Origin: Flammeovirgaceae bacterium SG7u.111
GTDB lineage: Bacteria; Bacteroidota; Bacteroidia; Cytophagales; Flammeovirgaceae
Direction: 5' to 3'
Assembly: GCA_034044135.1 (NCBI GenBank)
Contig: CP139021.1
Coordinates: 4,541,635-4,605,634, forward strand
Length of the DNA stretch: 64,000 bases
Position 1 is the stretch's first letter. Each line of letters begins with the position of its first letter. The translations under genes and the position numbers were made by a program. Shown piece after piece: positions 53,018 through 60,915 of the stretch. Under the pieces are notes generated by a model. The model saw only the letters and a list, made by a program, of their open reading frames with translations, ran no database searches and was not told where the DNA came from.

Positions 53018-55483
53018 ATGAAACGAATAACTATCACCCAAATAGCCCTCCAACTCTTGTTCTTGTTCTCTTTTGCTGTTGCCTTTGCACAGGTCCAAGG
53101 CAAGATCTACGACAACAAAGGCACTTCTTTGCCTTATACCAACGTGATTTTGATGAACGCCACAGACTCCTCTTTTGTAAAAGGATCGGTCACTGATCCA
53201 AGTGGAAATTTCCTAATTAATAACATCCCTAACGGCAAGTATTTTCTTAGTATTTCCTCCATCGGCTACCGCAAAATGTTCACAAATACTTTCTTTATAA
53301 ATACGGAAACCAAAGCTAAAACATTTGATGACTTATCCCTTGAAGAAGAAGCTACCTACCTAGAAGGAGTGGAGGTACGAGCCCAAAAAGTGATGGTAGA
53401 ACAAAACCCAGAAGGAATGGTGGTGAACGTGGAAAACAGCATCATGACCAAAGGAAGCTCTGCCTTGCAATTGATAGAACGATCGCCTGGGGTAGTGCTC
53501 GACCAACGAAATAATACGCTGACTTTGAATGGGCAAAGCGGTACACTGATCATGATTAATGGTCGCCCAGTGAGGATGTCGGCAGAGGAGATCACCAACC
53601 TACTAAAAGGCATGAGTGCCGATAATGTCCAAAAAATTGAGCTACTGACCAATCCCTCCGCCAAGTACGATGCCGATGGAGGAGCGGGGATCATCAACCT
53701 TGTGCTCAAAAAAAATGAAAGCCAAGGCACAAACGGCTCGGCTTCGGTTAGCTTTGGTTATGGCTACGGACAAAAAGAAACGGTGAGCCTCAACCTTAAC
53801 CACCGCACGGGCAATACCAATTACTTTGGTACCTATGCCTTTTCCAACGACGATACCTACTCCAATTGGCGAGGAATAGGCACAAGTGTCATGTCGGTTT
53901 TTGATGGAAAAACAGCGTATGATTTCAAAAGCCAAACCGAACAAAACAACAAAAGCCACAACCTTCAACTGGGCATGGAACGGGAAATGAGCGAGAGTTT
54001 GTTTGCTGGAGCTACGCTGATGTACAACCATTCGGTGATCAAAAACGATGTGCTCAACGAGGCCGACTACTGGTTTGCAAACGATCCGTTTATGAGCGCC
54101 CAAATCAATATAAATGGGCAAAATACCTGGGATAACCTCAACGCTACTTTTTATGCTGAAAAAACCTTTAGCGAGAAATCAAAGCTCAAGCTAGATGCCG
54201 ATTACCTCTATTATTCAAACAATTATCCCACAGTTGTCTACAATGAATTCTTTGACGAAAATGGACAACCGTTCGATCCCTCGAATGCAGTATTTGTGGA
54301 AAACAACCGAGGGGAAAGCGGTACCGATATTCAAATTGGGGTGCTGAAAATGGACTGGGAAAAGACCTTAAACGATAAAATAAACATTGAAACTGGCGTA
54401 AAGGGCTCTTATTCTGAGACCAGTAATTTTGCCATTATAGAAGAAGCTCGGGACGGGGAATGGGGGCTAGACCCTCGCAACAAAACCGAATCGCAGATTG
54501 ATGAAATAATAGGAGCTGCCTATGCCTCCCTATACTACTCGCTGGACAGCAACACCAACATTACGCTAGGCGCTAGGTACGAACACTGGACCAGAGACTT
54601 TGGCGACCCTGCACTAGACCAAAACTCTGGTAAGCTCTTCCCTTCCCTCTTCATCAATAGAAAATTAACTTCTAACACAAGCTTGCAGTTTGTGTATAAC
54701 AGGAGGATTTCCCGACCAAGTTACAACGACCTTGCCGCCAACCTGACCTATAACAGTCCAACTTCAGTTCTTGCAGGAAATCCCTATTTGCAGCCTACCA
54801 TAGCGGATAATCTGAGGCTGAGTTACCTGATCAAAGACATCAACATTGCCTTGGTTTATACGCACGAAACGAACCCCATCGTCAGGTATCAAGTATCTGA
54901 ACTAAAAGATACCGAGTTGGCAGTAATAGCTCCGCAGAACATGACCTACCAAAAGAATTTTGCCTTGCAAACCAACATCCCTTTGCAGCTTTTTAGTTGG
55001 TGGTCGGTAAATGTGGGAGGCAGCGTAGGCATCCGAGAATTCCAGCTTTCGCACACCAAGGAACAAGTAGTGAAAGACTATTTCGCCTACAACACCTATG
55101 GGAGCAATACTTTTTCCCTCCCCTTCAACATCACCGCAGAGATCTCTGGTTTCTATAACAGCGACCACTACTACGGCAGTATGAAAGCCCAAGGTTTTGG
55201 GCAAATGAATATTGGGTTGAAAAAGAACTTGAAAGACAACAAGGGCAGCTTCCAGTTTTCGATCACCGATGTATTCGAAACTATGCAATACGAAAACGAA
55301 CTAGGAACACTCACCGAAGAAGCCTACAACTCTCAATTTAATGTGATATTCAGACCAGAATCGGGCGATACAAGAATCTACAGGCTCACTTATAGCAAAA
55401 CTTTTGGCAACACAAAACTGAAAGGCAAAAAGCAACGCCAAGGAGGCTCTAATGAGGAAAAATCGAGGGTAAACAAAGGATAG
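53018..55483 (+). CDS. TonB-dependent outer-membrane receptor (OMP_b-brl_3 type)
   Basis: An 821-aa protein with a signal peptide ending at FAQ (residue 25), then a CarboxypepD_reg-like domain (GKIYDNKGTSLPYTNVILMNATDSSF), a plug domain (SALQLIERSPGV, LMINGRPVRM) and a beta-barrel with repeated aromatic strands. It lacks the SusC-specific C-terminal features, and no SusD gene follows, so it is not a classical polysaccharide-utilization pair. Substrate unknown. It is divergent from the LytS/LytTR operon, which may regulate it. Confidence 0.93.
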   Translation: MKRITITQIALQLLFLFSFAVAFAQVQGKIYDNKGTSLPYTNVILMNATDSSFVKGSVTDPSGNFLINNIPNGKYFLSISSIGYRKMFTNTFFINTETKAKTFDDLSLEEEATYLEGVEVRAQKVMVEQNPEGMVVNVENSIMTKGSSALQLIERSPGVVLDQRNNTLTLNGQSGTLIMINGRPVRMSAEEITNLLKGMSADNVQKIELLTNPSAKYDADGGAGIINLVLKKNESQGTNGSASVSFGYGYGQKETVSLNLNHRTGNTNYFGTYAFSNDDTYSNWRGIGTSVMSVFDGKTAYDFKSQTEQNNKSHNLQLGMEREMSESLFAGATLMYNHSVIKNDVLNEADYWFANDPFMSAQININGQNTWDNLNATFYAEKTFSEKSKLKLDADYLYYSNNYPTVVYNEFFDENGQPFDPSNAVFVENNRGESGTDIQIGVLKMDWEKTLNDKINIETGVKGSYSETSNFAIIEEARDGEWGLDPRNKTESQIDEIIGAAYASLYYSLDSNTNITLGARYEHWTRDFGDPALDQNSGKLFPSLFINRKLTSNTSLQFVYNRRISRPSYNDLAANLTYNSPTSVLAGNPYLQPTIADNLRLSYLIKDINIALVYTHETNPIVRYQVSELKDTELAVIAPQNMTYQKNFALQTNIPLQLFSWWSVNVGGSVGIREFQLSHTKEQVVKDYFAYNTYGSNTFSLPFNITAEISGFYNSDHYYGSMKAQGFGQMNIGLKKNLKDNKGSFQFSITDVFETMQYENELGTLTEEAYNSQFNVIFRPESGDTRIYRLTYSKTFGNTKLKGKKQRQGGSNEEKSRVNKG

Positions 55484-55580
55484 CAGAATCAACAACATTA
55501 CACCTATCTACAATATTCCACTTTCAGAAAGGTGTATTAAACTCTACTCAAGTATTTATAGAGTTTTATATTAGTAAACT

Positions 55581-55613
55581 AAGCACCCTTTCAAGCTTCT
55601 TGAACGGGTGCTT
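55581..55613. terminator. Terminator between convergent genes
   Basis: AAGCACCCTTTCAAG (55581-55595) and CTTGAACGGGTGCTT (55599-55613) pair at 14 of 15 positions, between the receptor gene and the convergent oxidoreductase gene, with T-rich flanks. Confidence 0.8.
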
Positions 55614-55632
55614 CTATTTAACCAGTTCTTGG

Positions 55633-56601
55633 CTAAACCTCCACCACTACCTTCCCTTTTGCCTTGTTATCTTCCATGTACTGATGTGCTTCTGCTACTT
55701 CAGAGAGGGTAAAAACCTTATCTATGTTCAGGCTTACTTGACCATTCGCCACTTCGTCAATGAACTCTTGGAGCAACTCTTTTGAAAGGTTTTTCGATTC
55801 GCCCATGTAGACGGTAAGCCTGCCCAAAGATGGAATATCGCCCATGGGGCTAAAGTCCGACATGGTCCATTCATTGCCCAAGATGCCTGTCATGCACACC
55901 ATGCCTTTGTAGCCGATGCACTTGAGGGAATCTTTCAGCGTGCGTGTGCCTATTAGCTCCAACACTTTGTCCACTCCCTCGGGAAATAAGGCGCGCAGTT
56001 TTGGCGCAACAGTTCCATCGTCGATGAGCACATGGTCTGCCCCATTGGCAAGCAGCGCTTCTTCTTTGGCTGGGTTTCTCGTGGTGGAAACCACGGTCAA
56101 GCCCTTGGCTTTTGCCAACTGGCAAGCCAACATTCCTATGGAAGAAGTCCCGCCCCTAATGAGCAATTTTTCTCCTTTCTCAATTTCCAAAGCTTGATTG
56201 AGCGAACCCGAAACAGTTTGAAACATTTCAGGGATTGCCCCTAAGGTAGACCAAGGCAACGAGCTGGTAAATGGAAAAACGATCTCCAAAGGAACAAGGC
56301 TGTACTCGGCATAGCCACCGTCAAAAAAGCGCCCCATACCACCCATAATCGCCGCCACTTGCTGACCTTTTGGGTAAGTGCCAGAAGGGTCATTTTCCAC
56401 TATTCCCACACATTCTATCCCTTGGATTCGGGGAAAGTCCACACCGGGCGAATCGCCACGGCGGGTAAATAACTCGGAACGGTTCAAACCAAAGGCCTTC
56501 ACCTGAATAAGCACCCAACCTGATTTCACGTCAGGCTTGGGTACTTCTTTTACTTCAATTACGTCGGGGTTTCCCGCCTTTAGGGTAACTGCTGCTTTCA
56601 T
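55633..56601 (-). CDS. Zinc-independent MDR oxidoreductase (quinone oxidoreductase-like)
   Basis: A 322-aa medium-chain dehydrogenase/reductase. The N-terminal catalytic fold begins MKAAVTLKAGNPDVIEVKEV and includes GLNRSELFTRRG. The nucleotide-binding motif reads IRGGTSSIGMLACQLAKAKG (about residues 149-168), preferred by NADPH-dependent quinone reductase members. The Cys/His zinc ligands of alcohol dehydrogenases are missing. The substrate is probably an enone or quinone, but not assignable. It ends 20 bases from a shared terminator. Confidence 0.92.
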   Translation of the reverse strand: MKAAVTLKAGNPDVIEVKEVPKPDVKSGWVLIQVKAFGLNRSELFTRRGDSPGVDFPRIQGIECVGIVENDPSGTYPKGQQVAAIMGGMGRFFDGGYAEYSLVPLEIVFPFTSSLPWSTLGAIPEMFQTVSGSLNQALEIEKGEKLLIRGGTSSIGMLACQLAKAKGLTVVSTTRNPAKEEALLANGADHVLIDDGTVAPKLRALFPEGVDKVLELIGTRTLKDSLKCIGYKGMVCMTGILGNEWTMSDFSPMGDIPSLGRLTVYMGESKNLSKELLQEFIDEVANGQVSLNIDKVFTLSEVAEAHQYMEDNKAKGKVVVEV

Positions 56602-56720
56602 TTATTTTTGAGGGCTAATTTTGTTAAACATGTATCGGGCAATTTTTATGATAGTAAGAATACAAACAAGCTTGACACAAGCTATCAATTAGCTTTCGCT
56701 ATTTTTCCAAGCAAAAGCAG

Positions 56721-56753
56721 AAAAAAAGCAACTACCGACTTTGCGATAGTTGC
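56721..56753 (-). terminator. Rho-independent terminator of the DUF2911 gene
   Basis: GCAACTACC (56728-56736) and GATAGTTGC (56745-56753) pair at 8 of 9 positions; on the minus strand a run of seven T follows, 38 bases beyond the DUF2911 stop. Confidence 0.8.
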
Positions 56754-56790
56754 CTCAATATTATTTTGCAACAAATCTGTTAGAAACACC

Positions 56791-57330
56791 TTACATAAGC
56801 TTGATGGGAACAGTAAGTTTTTCCCATTTCAACACCAATGCATCGCCATCCATAACATATTCCAATGTTTCGGAGCTTTCGCCCACAGCCTTAGGGCTCA
56901 CTGTTACTTTCAATACATCTTTGTCGGCATTGTGCTTGTAAGCACCCCACTGCTTAGGCTCTGAGTTAAAAATGATTGTCCACTCAGTTTCTCCAGGGAT
57001 AGTGAAAAAGCTGTATTTTCCAGCTGCTAGCGTTTTCCCTTCTACTTTCACGTCTTTCGAAAGTTCAATGGTCGTAGCTTCGTTGGCACCAGCTCTCCAA
57101 ACTTTGTCGTAAGGAACCAAGCCTCCCCACACTTCTCTTCCTTTCACCGATGGGCTTCCGTAAACCACTGTTACGGTAGCATCACCCACCATGGCTTTCA
57201 TCTCCTTTTTAGGGCTAGGGATATCTCCTTTCAATACTTTTGTTTCATAAGCATCTTGCGCTTGGGCAAAACCGACAAAGCAAAACAAGGCAACAAGCAT
57301 ACTGCTAATAGTAATCGAATTACGTTTCAT
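56791..57330 (-). CDS. Exported DUF2911 protein
   Basis: A 179-aa protein with a signal peptide ending at AQAQ (about residue 25). The mature part is a DUF2911 domain: VTVVYGSPSVKGREVWGG, VPYDKVWRAGANEATTIE, LAAGKYSFFTIPGETEWTII and the WGAYKHN block. The family is common in Bacteroidota, secreted or periplasmic, with unknown biochemical function. It stands as a single gene flanked by hairpins on both sides. Confidence 0.94.
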   Translation of the reverse strand: MKRNSITISSMLVALFCFVGFAQAQDAYETKVLKGDIPSPKKEMKAMVGDATVTVVYGSPSVKGREVWGGLVPYDKVWRAGANEATTIELSKDVKVEGKTLAAGKYSFFTIPGETEWTIIFNSEPKQWGAYKHNADKDVLKVTVSPKAVGESSETLEYVMDGDALVLKWEKLTVPIKLM

Positions 57331-57352
57331 TTTTTTTTAAGTTTTAGATTTA

Positions 57353-57396
57353 AAAATGCTGATGAGTATTCACGTGGATTAGTTTATCAGCATTTT
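57353..57396 (-). terminator. Hairpin downstream of the VOC gene
   Basis: AAAATGCTGAT (57353-57363) and ATCAGCATTTT (57386-57396) are perfectly complementary with a 22-base loop. On the minus strand it ends in TTTTT and lies about 130 bases after the VOC stop and 23 bases before the DUF2911 start, so it can serve as the terminator of the former. Confidence 0.6.
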
Positions 57397-57524
57397 AACA
57401 TCCGCTCTTTTGAAGTGTTCGGATTTTAAGGTTTTTTAAGATTTGAAGCTCTATAAATCACGCCTTATGGTGGATAATCCTGCACCCATTCTTGAAATAG
57501 GACTAAAGTGCATTTGTAACCTAT

Positions 57525-57911
57525 CTACCCTTCTTGCGGCTGGTAGCGCACCAAGTCAATGGCTACCCCATTGGGATCAGTTATGGCAAAATGCCTATCC
57601 CCCCAAGGCTCATCCCTTAGCTCAATCTTTATTTCCGTTCCCTTGCTTTTTATTTCCTCGTAAAGCGCGTCTACATCTTCTACTTCAATGGTGAGGTAAA
57701 CGCCTCTTCCACCAAAAGCTGGTTGGAACAAGGCTTTTTGGCTTGGGTGGTTGGGCAAGAGAAATGAGAGTTCCGCCTGCCTATTTGGTGTGTGCATGAG
57801 CAAGTAAAAATCATTTTCGAAGGTGATGCCAAATTCCAGCGTTTCTGTGTAGAACTTTTTGGTTTCTTGCAGTTTTTCGGTGATAATTCCAGCATTTAGT
57901 TTCATCGTCAT
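57525..57911 (-). CDS. VOC (glyoxalase/bleomycin-resistance) superfamily protein
   Basis: A 128-aa protein from the ATG at 57911; a second ATG follows at 57905 and a longer in-frame start at 57941 is less likely. Two beta-alpha-beta-beta-beta modules are visible: KLQETKKFYTETLEFGITFEN and DVDALYEEIKSKGTEIKIEL, ending in FAITDPNGVAIDLVRY. The family includes isomerases, dioxygenases and binding proteins; the metal ligands are not clear enough for assignment. It is cytoplasmic and lies just before the AraC gene in reading direction. Confidence 0.88.
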   Translation of the reverse strand: MTMKLNAGIITEKLQETKKFYTETLEFGITFENDFYLLMHTPNRQAELSFLLPNHPSQKALFQPAFGGRGVYLTIEVEDVDALYEEIKSKGTEIKIELRDEPWGDRHFAITDPNGVAIDLVRYQPQEG

Positions 57912-57986
57912 TTTTGTTTTTAAGTTAAACTTATGACACAAAACTAGCGGGGAGCTAAACGATTTCTTTGTAAAAAACGGACATAA

Positions 57987-58802
57987 TCAATGAAGTGCCG
58001 AGCTGGGAGTTTCCCCATACATATGCTTGAATTCTTTTACAAAATGGGCATGATCGTAATAGCCCGCATCGTAAAAGACCTTGTTTTTCCTCAAACTTTC
58101 TTTTGAAGGTTTTGCATTCAAAAACTGTTGAAAACGAACAATTTTGGCAAAGGTTTTTGGTGACTCACCAATGTAAAAGCTGAACAAGCGCCTTAGCTGC
58201 CTTGGGCTTATCCCCGTATCAAGTTCTTCTTGCACTTTCACCAGCCCTTTCGATTGTAAAATCAAACTAACTGCATGGCCAAACCTTGGATCCAACACTA
58301 AATCTGAATTGCCCAACACTTTTAGCAAATAGGCATCTAGCTTAGGTTTCAGCTCACCCAACGTTTGAACACCATCGGCTACTTCAGCAATCTCTTTGGA
58401 CAAACTTGGCAACACCTCCTCCAAAAAGGCAAAGCGATCGGTGAGTTCTGAAGCCGCAACTCCGAAGAGGATGGGGAAAGCAGAGGGCAAAAAGCGCAAG
58501 CCGAAATAGTGGAATGAATTGTTTAGAGGAAATTCGGTGTAGGAATTTGAAAACCCGATGATGAAGTTATCGGAAGGGTTGGCTGTTTCCCAAAGCAGGT
58601 CAATGCAGCCATCGGCTACTACTCGGTACACAAAAGACTGGGAAAGAGGCTGTCCTGTTTTCAATTCCCAATAGCAATGCACCAAATTGGAAAGCCCAAT
58701 TGCTGGAGTAGCTTCCACATAGGTCACATTTCCGCCCGTGCTCCCCACCGTAGGCTGGATGGGGGAAAACTGATTTTTGATAGAGGTGAATAGTTTGTCC
58801 AT
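57987..58802 (-). CDS. AraC-family transcriptional regulator
   Basis: A 271-aa protein from the ATG at 58802; a TTG nine bases upstream gives three more residues. The N-terminal part (about 1-170) has the DUF6597-like sensing fold (GLSNLVHCYWELKTG, VADGCIDLLWE, FGLRFLPSAFPILFG). The C-terminal AraC DNA-binding domain has two HTH motifs (GISPRQLRRLFSFYIGESPKTFAKI and YDAGYYDHAHFVKEFKHMYGETP). The VOC gene lies 76 bases downstream on the same strand, so the two may form a small operon. Confidence 0.93.
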   Translation of the reverse strand: MDKLFTSIKNQFSPIQPTVGSTGGNVTYVEATPAIGLSNLVHCYWELKTGQPLSQSFVYRVVADGCIDLLWETANPSDNFIIGFSNSYTEFPLNNSFHYFGLRFLPSAFPILFGVAASELTDRFAFLEEVLPSLSKEIAEVADGVQTLGELKPKLDAYLLKVLGNSDLVLDPRFGHAVSLILQSKGLVKVQEELDTGISPRQLRRLFSFYIGESPKTFAKIVRFQQFLNAKPSKESLRKNKVFYDAGYYDHAHFVKEFKHMYGETPSSALH

Positions 58803-59049
58803 AGCACGCAATGAAATCCCCCACCAAATAACAAAAAAAAGCCTCCCCGTTCAAGTAACAAAAATTAATAGTTATAGAATTGGGCTAGGGTTTGAAGTCA
58901 ATTCTTGTACGATAGAAGGCTTCACTTCTTTTCTTTGGGACATATCAATGGGGATGTCAATCGGAAAAGAATAACGCCTTCTCCTCGGAAAAACAATTCT
59001 CCTTCGCTAGATTTAGAAAGACAACCACCATAAACAGACACCTACTCAA

Positions 59050-60255
59050 ATGCCAAATAAAAAGAAAGAGGACTCCGATTTGCAAAGCATTACCCGCTTG
59101 ATAACGGATGCCACTTTAGGGGTGACAGATATGGTGGAAGCCATGCACAAGCGAGTGGTTCACCCTCCTCTTTTGCCATCGACCCCTATCCAACACCTAA
59201 TCACCAAAATTGCTGGCTTCACTTTTAAAAATATCAGGTGGAGCACTCAACGCATAGGCGGTGGTTTAGATAAAGCGTTAGGGCAATTAGCCCCCATCCT
59301 TGGGAACATAAAGGCTACCGACGAAAGGGAGGCTCTCCGCTCAGTGCTGAACGGAGTAGTCGGTGACCATTTGGAAAAAAAAGAAAACCCTCTAAAAATC
59401 ACGATGCAATTCAGGCATCGCTCAAAGGCAGTACCGCTCTATAACACGAGCCTTGCTGCTGCTTATCCCGCTATCAATGGCAAAATCCTTCTGATGGTGC
59501 ACGGCTTGTGCATGAACGATATCCAGTGGACCAGAAAAGAGCACAACCATGGAGAAGCCCTAGCAAAAGAATTGGGGAAAACGCCCATTTACCTGCATTA
59601 TAATAGCGGTCGGCATGTCTCGTCAAATGGGAAAAGCTTCAGTGAACTGGCAGAAGAGTTGGTGAAGCATTGGCCCGTACCCGTTGAAGAACTGGTCATA
59701 GTAGCACACAGCATGGGTGGTTTGGTGGCTCGCAGTGCTGTTCACTATGGTCAAATGCAACAGAAAACATGGACAAAACACCTCAAGAAAATCGTTTTCT
59801 TGGGAACGCCCCACCATGGTGCTCCTCTGGAACGAATAGGAAATTATGTGGATGTGATTCTTGAGACTATCCCGTATACAAAACCTTTTGCCCGATTGGG
59901 CAAGATCAGAAGTGCAGGCGTAACAGACTTGAGGCATGGCAACCTGATTGATGAGGACTGGCAGGGAAAGGATAGGTTTGAACAACAAGGAGACCAAAGG
60001 CAGCACATCCCCTTGCCAAAACAAATAACCTGTTATAGCATTGCCGCCGCTATTGGAAGTGAATTAGATCCAGTATCGTCTCGGGTAGTAGGAGATAGTT
60101 TGGTGAATGTAAAAAGTGCCTTAGGGCAACACGAGAACCCTGCTAAAAGCTTGCACTTTGAGCCGAATAACACGTGGGTTGCATACAACAACAACCATTG
60201 GGATTTATTGGATAACCCTAAAGTTTATGAGAAATTGAAGGCTTGGTTGGGCTAG
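59050..60255 (+). CDS. Cytoplasmic alpha/beta hydrolase, lipase-like (PGAP1-type)
   Basis: A 401-aa protein with the nucleophile elbow A-H-S221-M-G-G and an oxyanion region LMVHGLCMNDIQW, typical of PGAP1/LipB-like lipases. No signal peptide is visible. The N-terminal 130 residues are unique and partly basic. The likely Asp and His of the triad are in the C-terminal part (for example NHWDLL near the end), but the assignment is uncertain. It is divergent from the AraC gene and monocistronic. Substrate may be a lipid or ester of unknown kind. Confidence 0.87.
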   Translation: MPNKKKEDSDLQSITRLITDATLGVTDMVEAMHKRVVHPPLLPSTPIQHLITKIAGFTFKNIRWSTQRIGGGLDKALGQLAPILGNIKATDEREALRSVLNGVVGDHLEKKENPLKITMQFRHRSKAVPLYNTSLAAAYPAINGKILLMVHGLCMNDIQWTRKEHNHGEALAKELGKTPIYLHYNSGRHVSSNGKSFSELAEELVKHWPVPVEELVIVAHSMGGLVARSAVHYGQMQQKTWTKHLKKIVFLGTPHHGAPLERIGNYVDVILETIPYTKPFARLGKIRSAGVTDLRHGNLIDEDWQGKDRFEQQGDQRQHIPLPKQITCYSIAAAIGSELDPVSSRVVGDSLVNVKSALGQHENPAKSLHFEPNNTWVAYNNNHWDLLDNPKVYEKLKAWLG

Positions 60256-60506
60256 GGAAAGAAGACCTGTTTAATTAAATCTGCTATTAAATTAATTATG
60301 CCATACCTACGGCGTTGTTTATTCCTCTTTTCTCATTCCTACAATTATGAAACTCCTTCGGGGTATTTATCCTGAACAGCCTACCTCGTAGAGGCTACAA
60401 AATTGTAGAAAAGGCTGACCAAACGGATTCAACCCAGTATGGGTTGCACAAATCTTCCCCTCCCCTTTTTTCCACCTATCCACTCATTCCATCCCACTCA
60501 CAAAGG

Positions 60507-60530
60507 ATATTTTACACTTATGTAAAATAT
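60507..60530. promoter_or_regulatory. Palindromic operator-like site 1 (PadR candidate)
   Basis: Perfect 10-bp arms ATATTTTACA and TGTAAAATAT with a four-base spacer. It lies about 56 bases before the PadR start. PadR proteins bind such AT-rich dyads and repress their own operons. Confidence 0.65.
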
Positions 60531-60551
60531 ATAAAATACCCGAGTTATTAT

Positions 60552-60572
60552 TTTTACATTTATATAAAATAT
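60552..60572. promoter_or_regulatory. Operator-like site 2 (PadR candidate)
   Basis: A second copy of the core, identical to site 1 at 19 of 21 positions, ending 13 bases before the PadR ATG. The two copies are offset by 42 bases, about four helical turns, so two dimers would lie on the same DNA face. Confidence 0.6.
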
Positions 60573-60585
60573 AGTTTAAACACCA

Positions 60586-60915
60586 ATGAAAGGATATTAC
60601 CTAGGAGAGTTTGAAGAAATTGTGTTGCTCACGGTTTGTGGCTTGCAAGAGGGCGCCTATGGCAATGCGGTAAAAGAAGAGATAAACCGCTGCTCGCACA
60701 GGCAAGTGGGGCTGAGCGCAATCCATGCGGCACTGTACCGAATGGAGCGCAAGGGCTACCTCACTTCGCAAAAGGGAGAGCCTACCAAAGAGCGTGGCGG
60801 AAAACGAAAGAAATATTTCTCGATCACTCCCTTTGGGGTGAAAGCCTTAAAAATGGCGGAAGAAACCCGACAAGAACTTAGAAGTGCTATTCCTAAAATC
60901 ATCTGGCAGGTATGA
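60586..60915 (+). CDS. PadR-family transcriptional regulator
   Basis: A 109-aa winged-helix repressor of the short PadR class: YYLGEFEEIVLLTVCGLQEG, then LSAIHAALYRMERKGYLTSQKGEPTKERGGKRKKYFSITPFGVKAL. It overlaps the ABC permease gene by 4 bases and belongs to the Bacteroidota group that is co-encoded with PadR-linked ABC permeases. Two palindromic sites upstream suggest autoregulation. Confidence 0.95.
   Translation: MKGYYLGEFEEIVLLTVCGLQEGAYGNAVKEEINRCSHRQVGLSAIHAALYRMERKGYLTSQKGEPTKERGGKRKKYFSITPFGVKALKMAEETRQELRSAIPKIIWQV

Larger units (their letters stand above)
60256..60585. other. Gene-free region upstream of the PadR operon
   Basis: 330 bases. The first two thirds have a patchy, repeat-like look (for example a CTACAA/TTGTAG mini-palindrome near 60398) that could be a dispersed element remnant. 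The last third contains two operator-like palindromes described separately. Confidence 0.4.
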
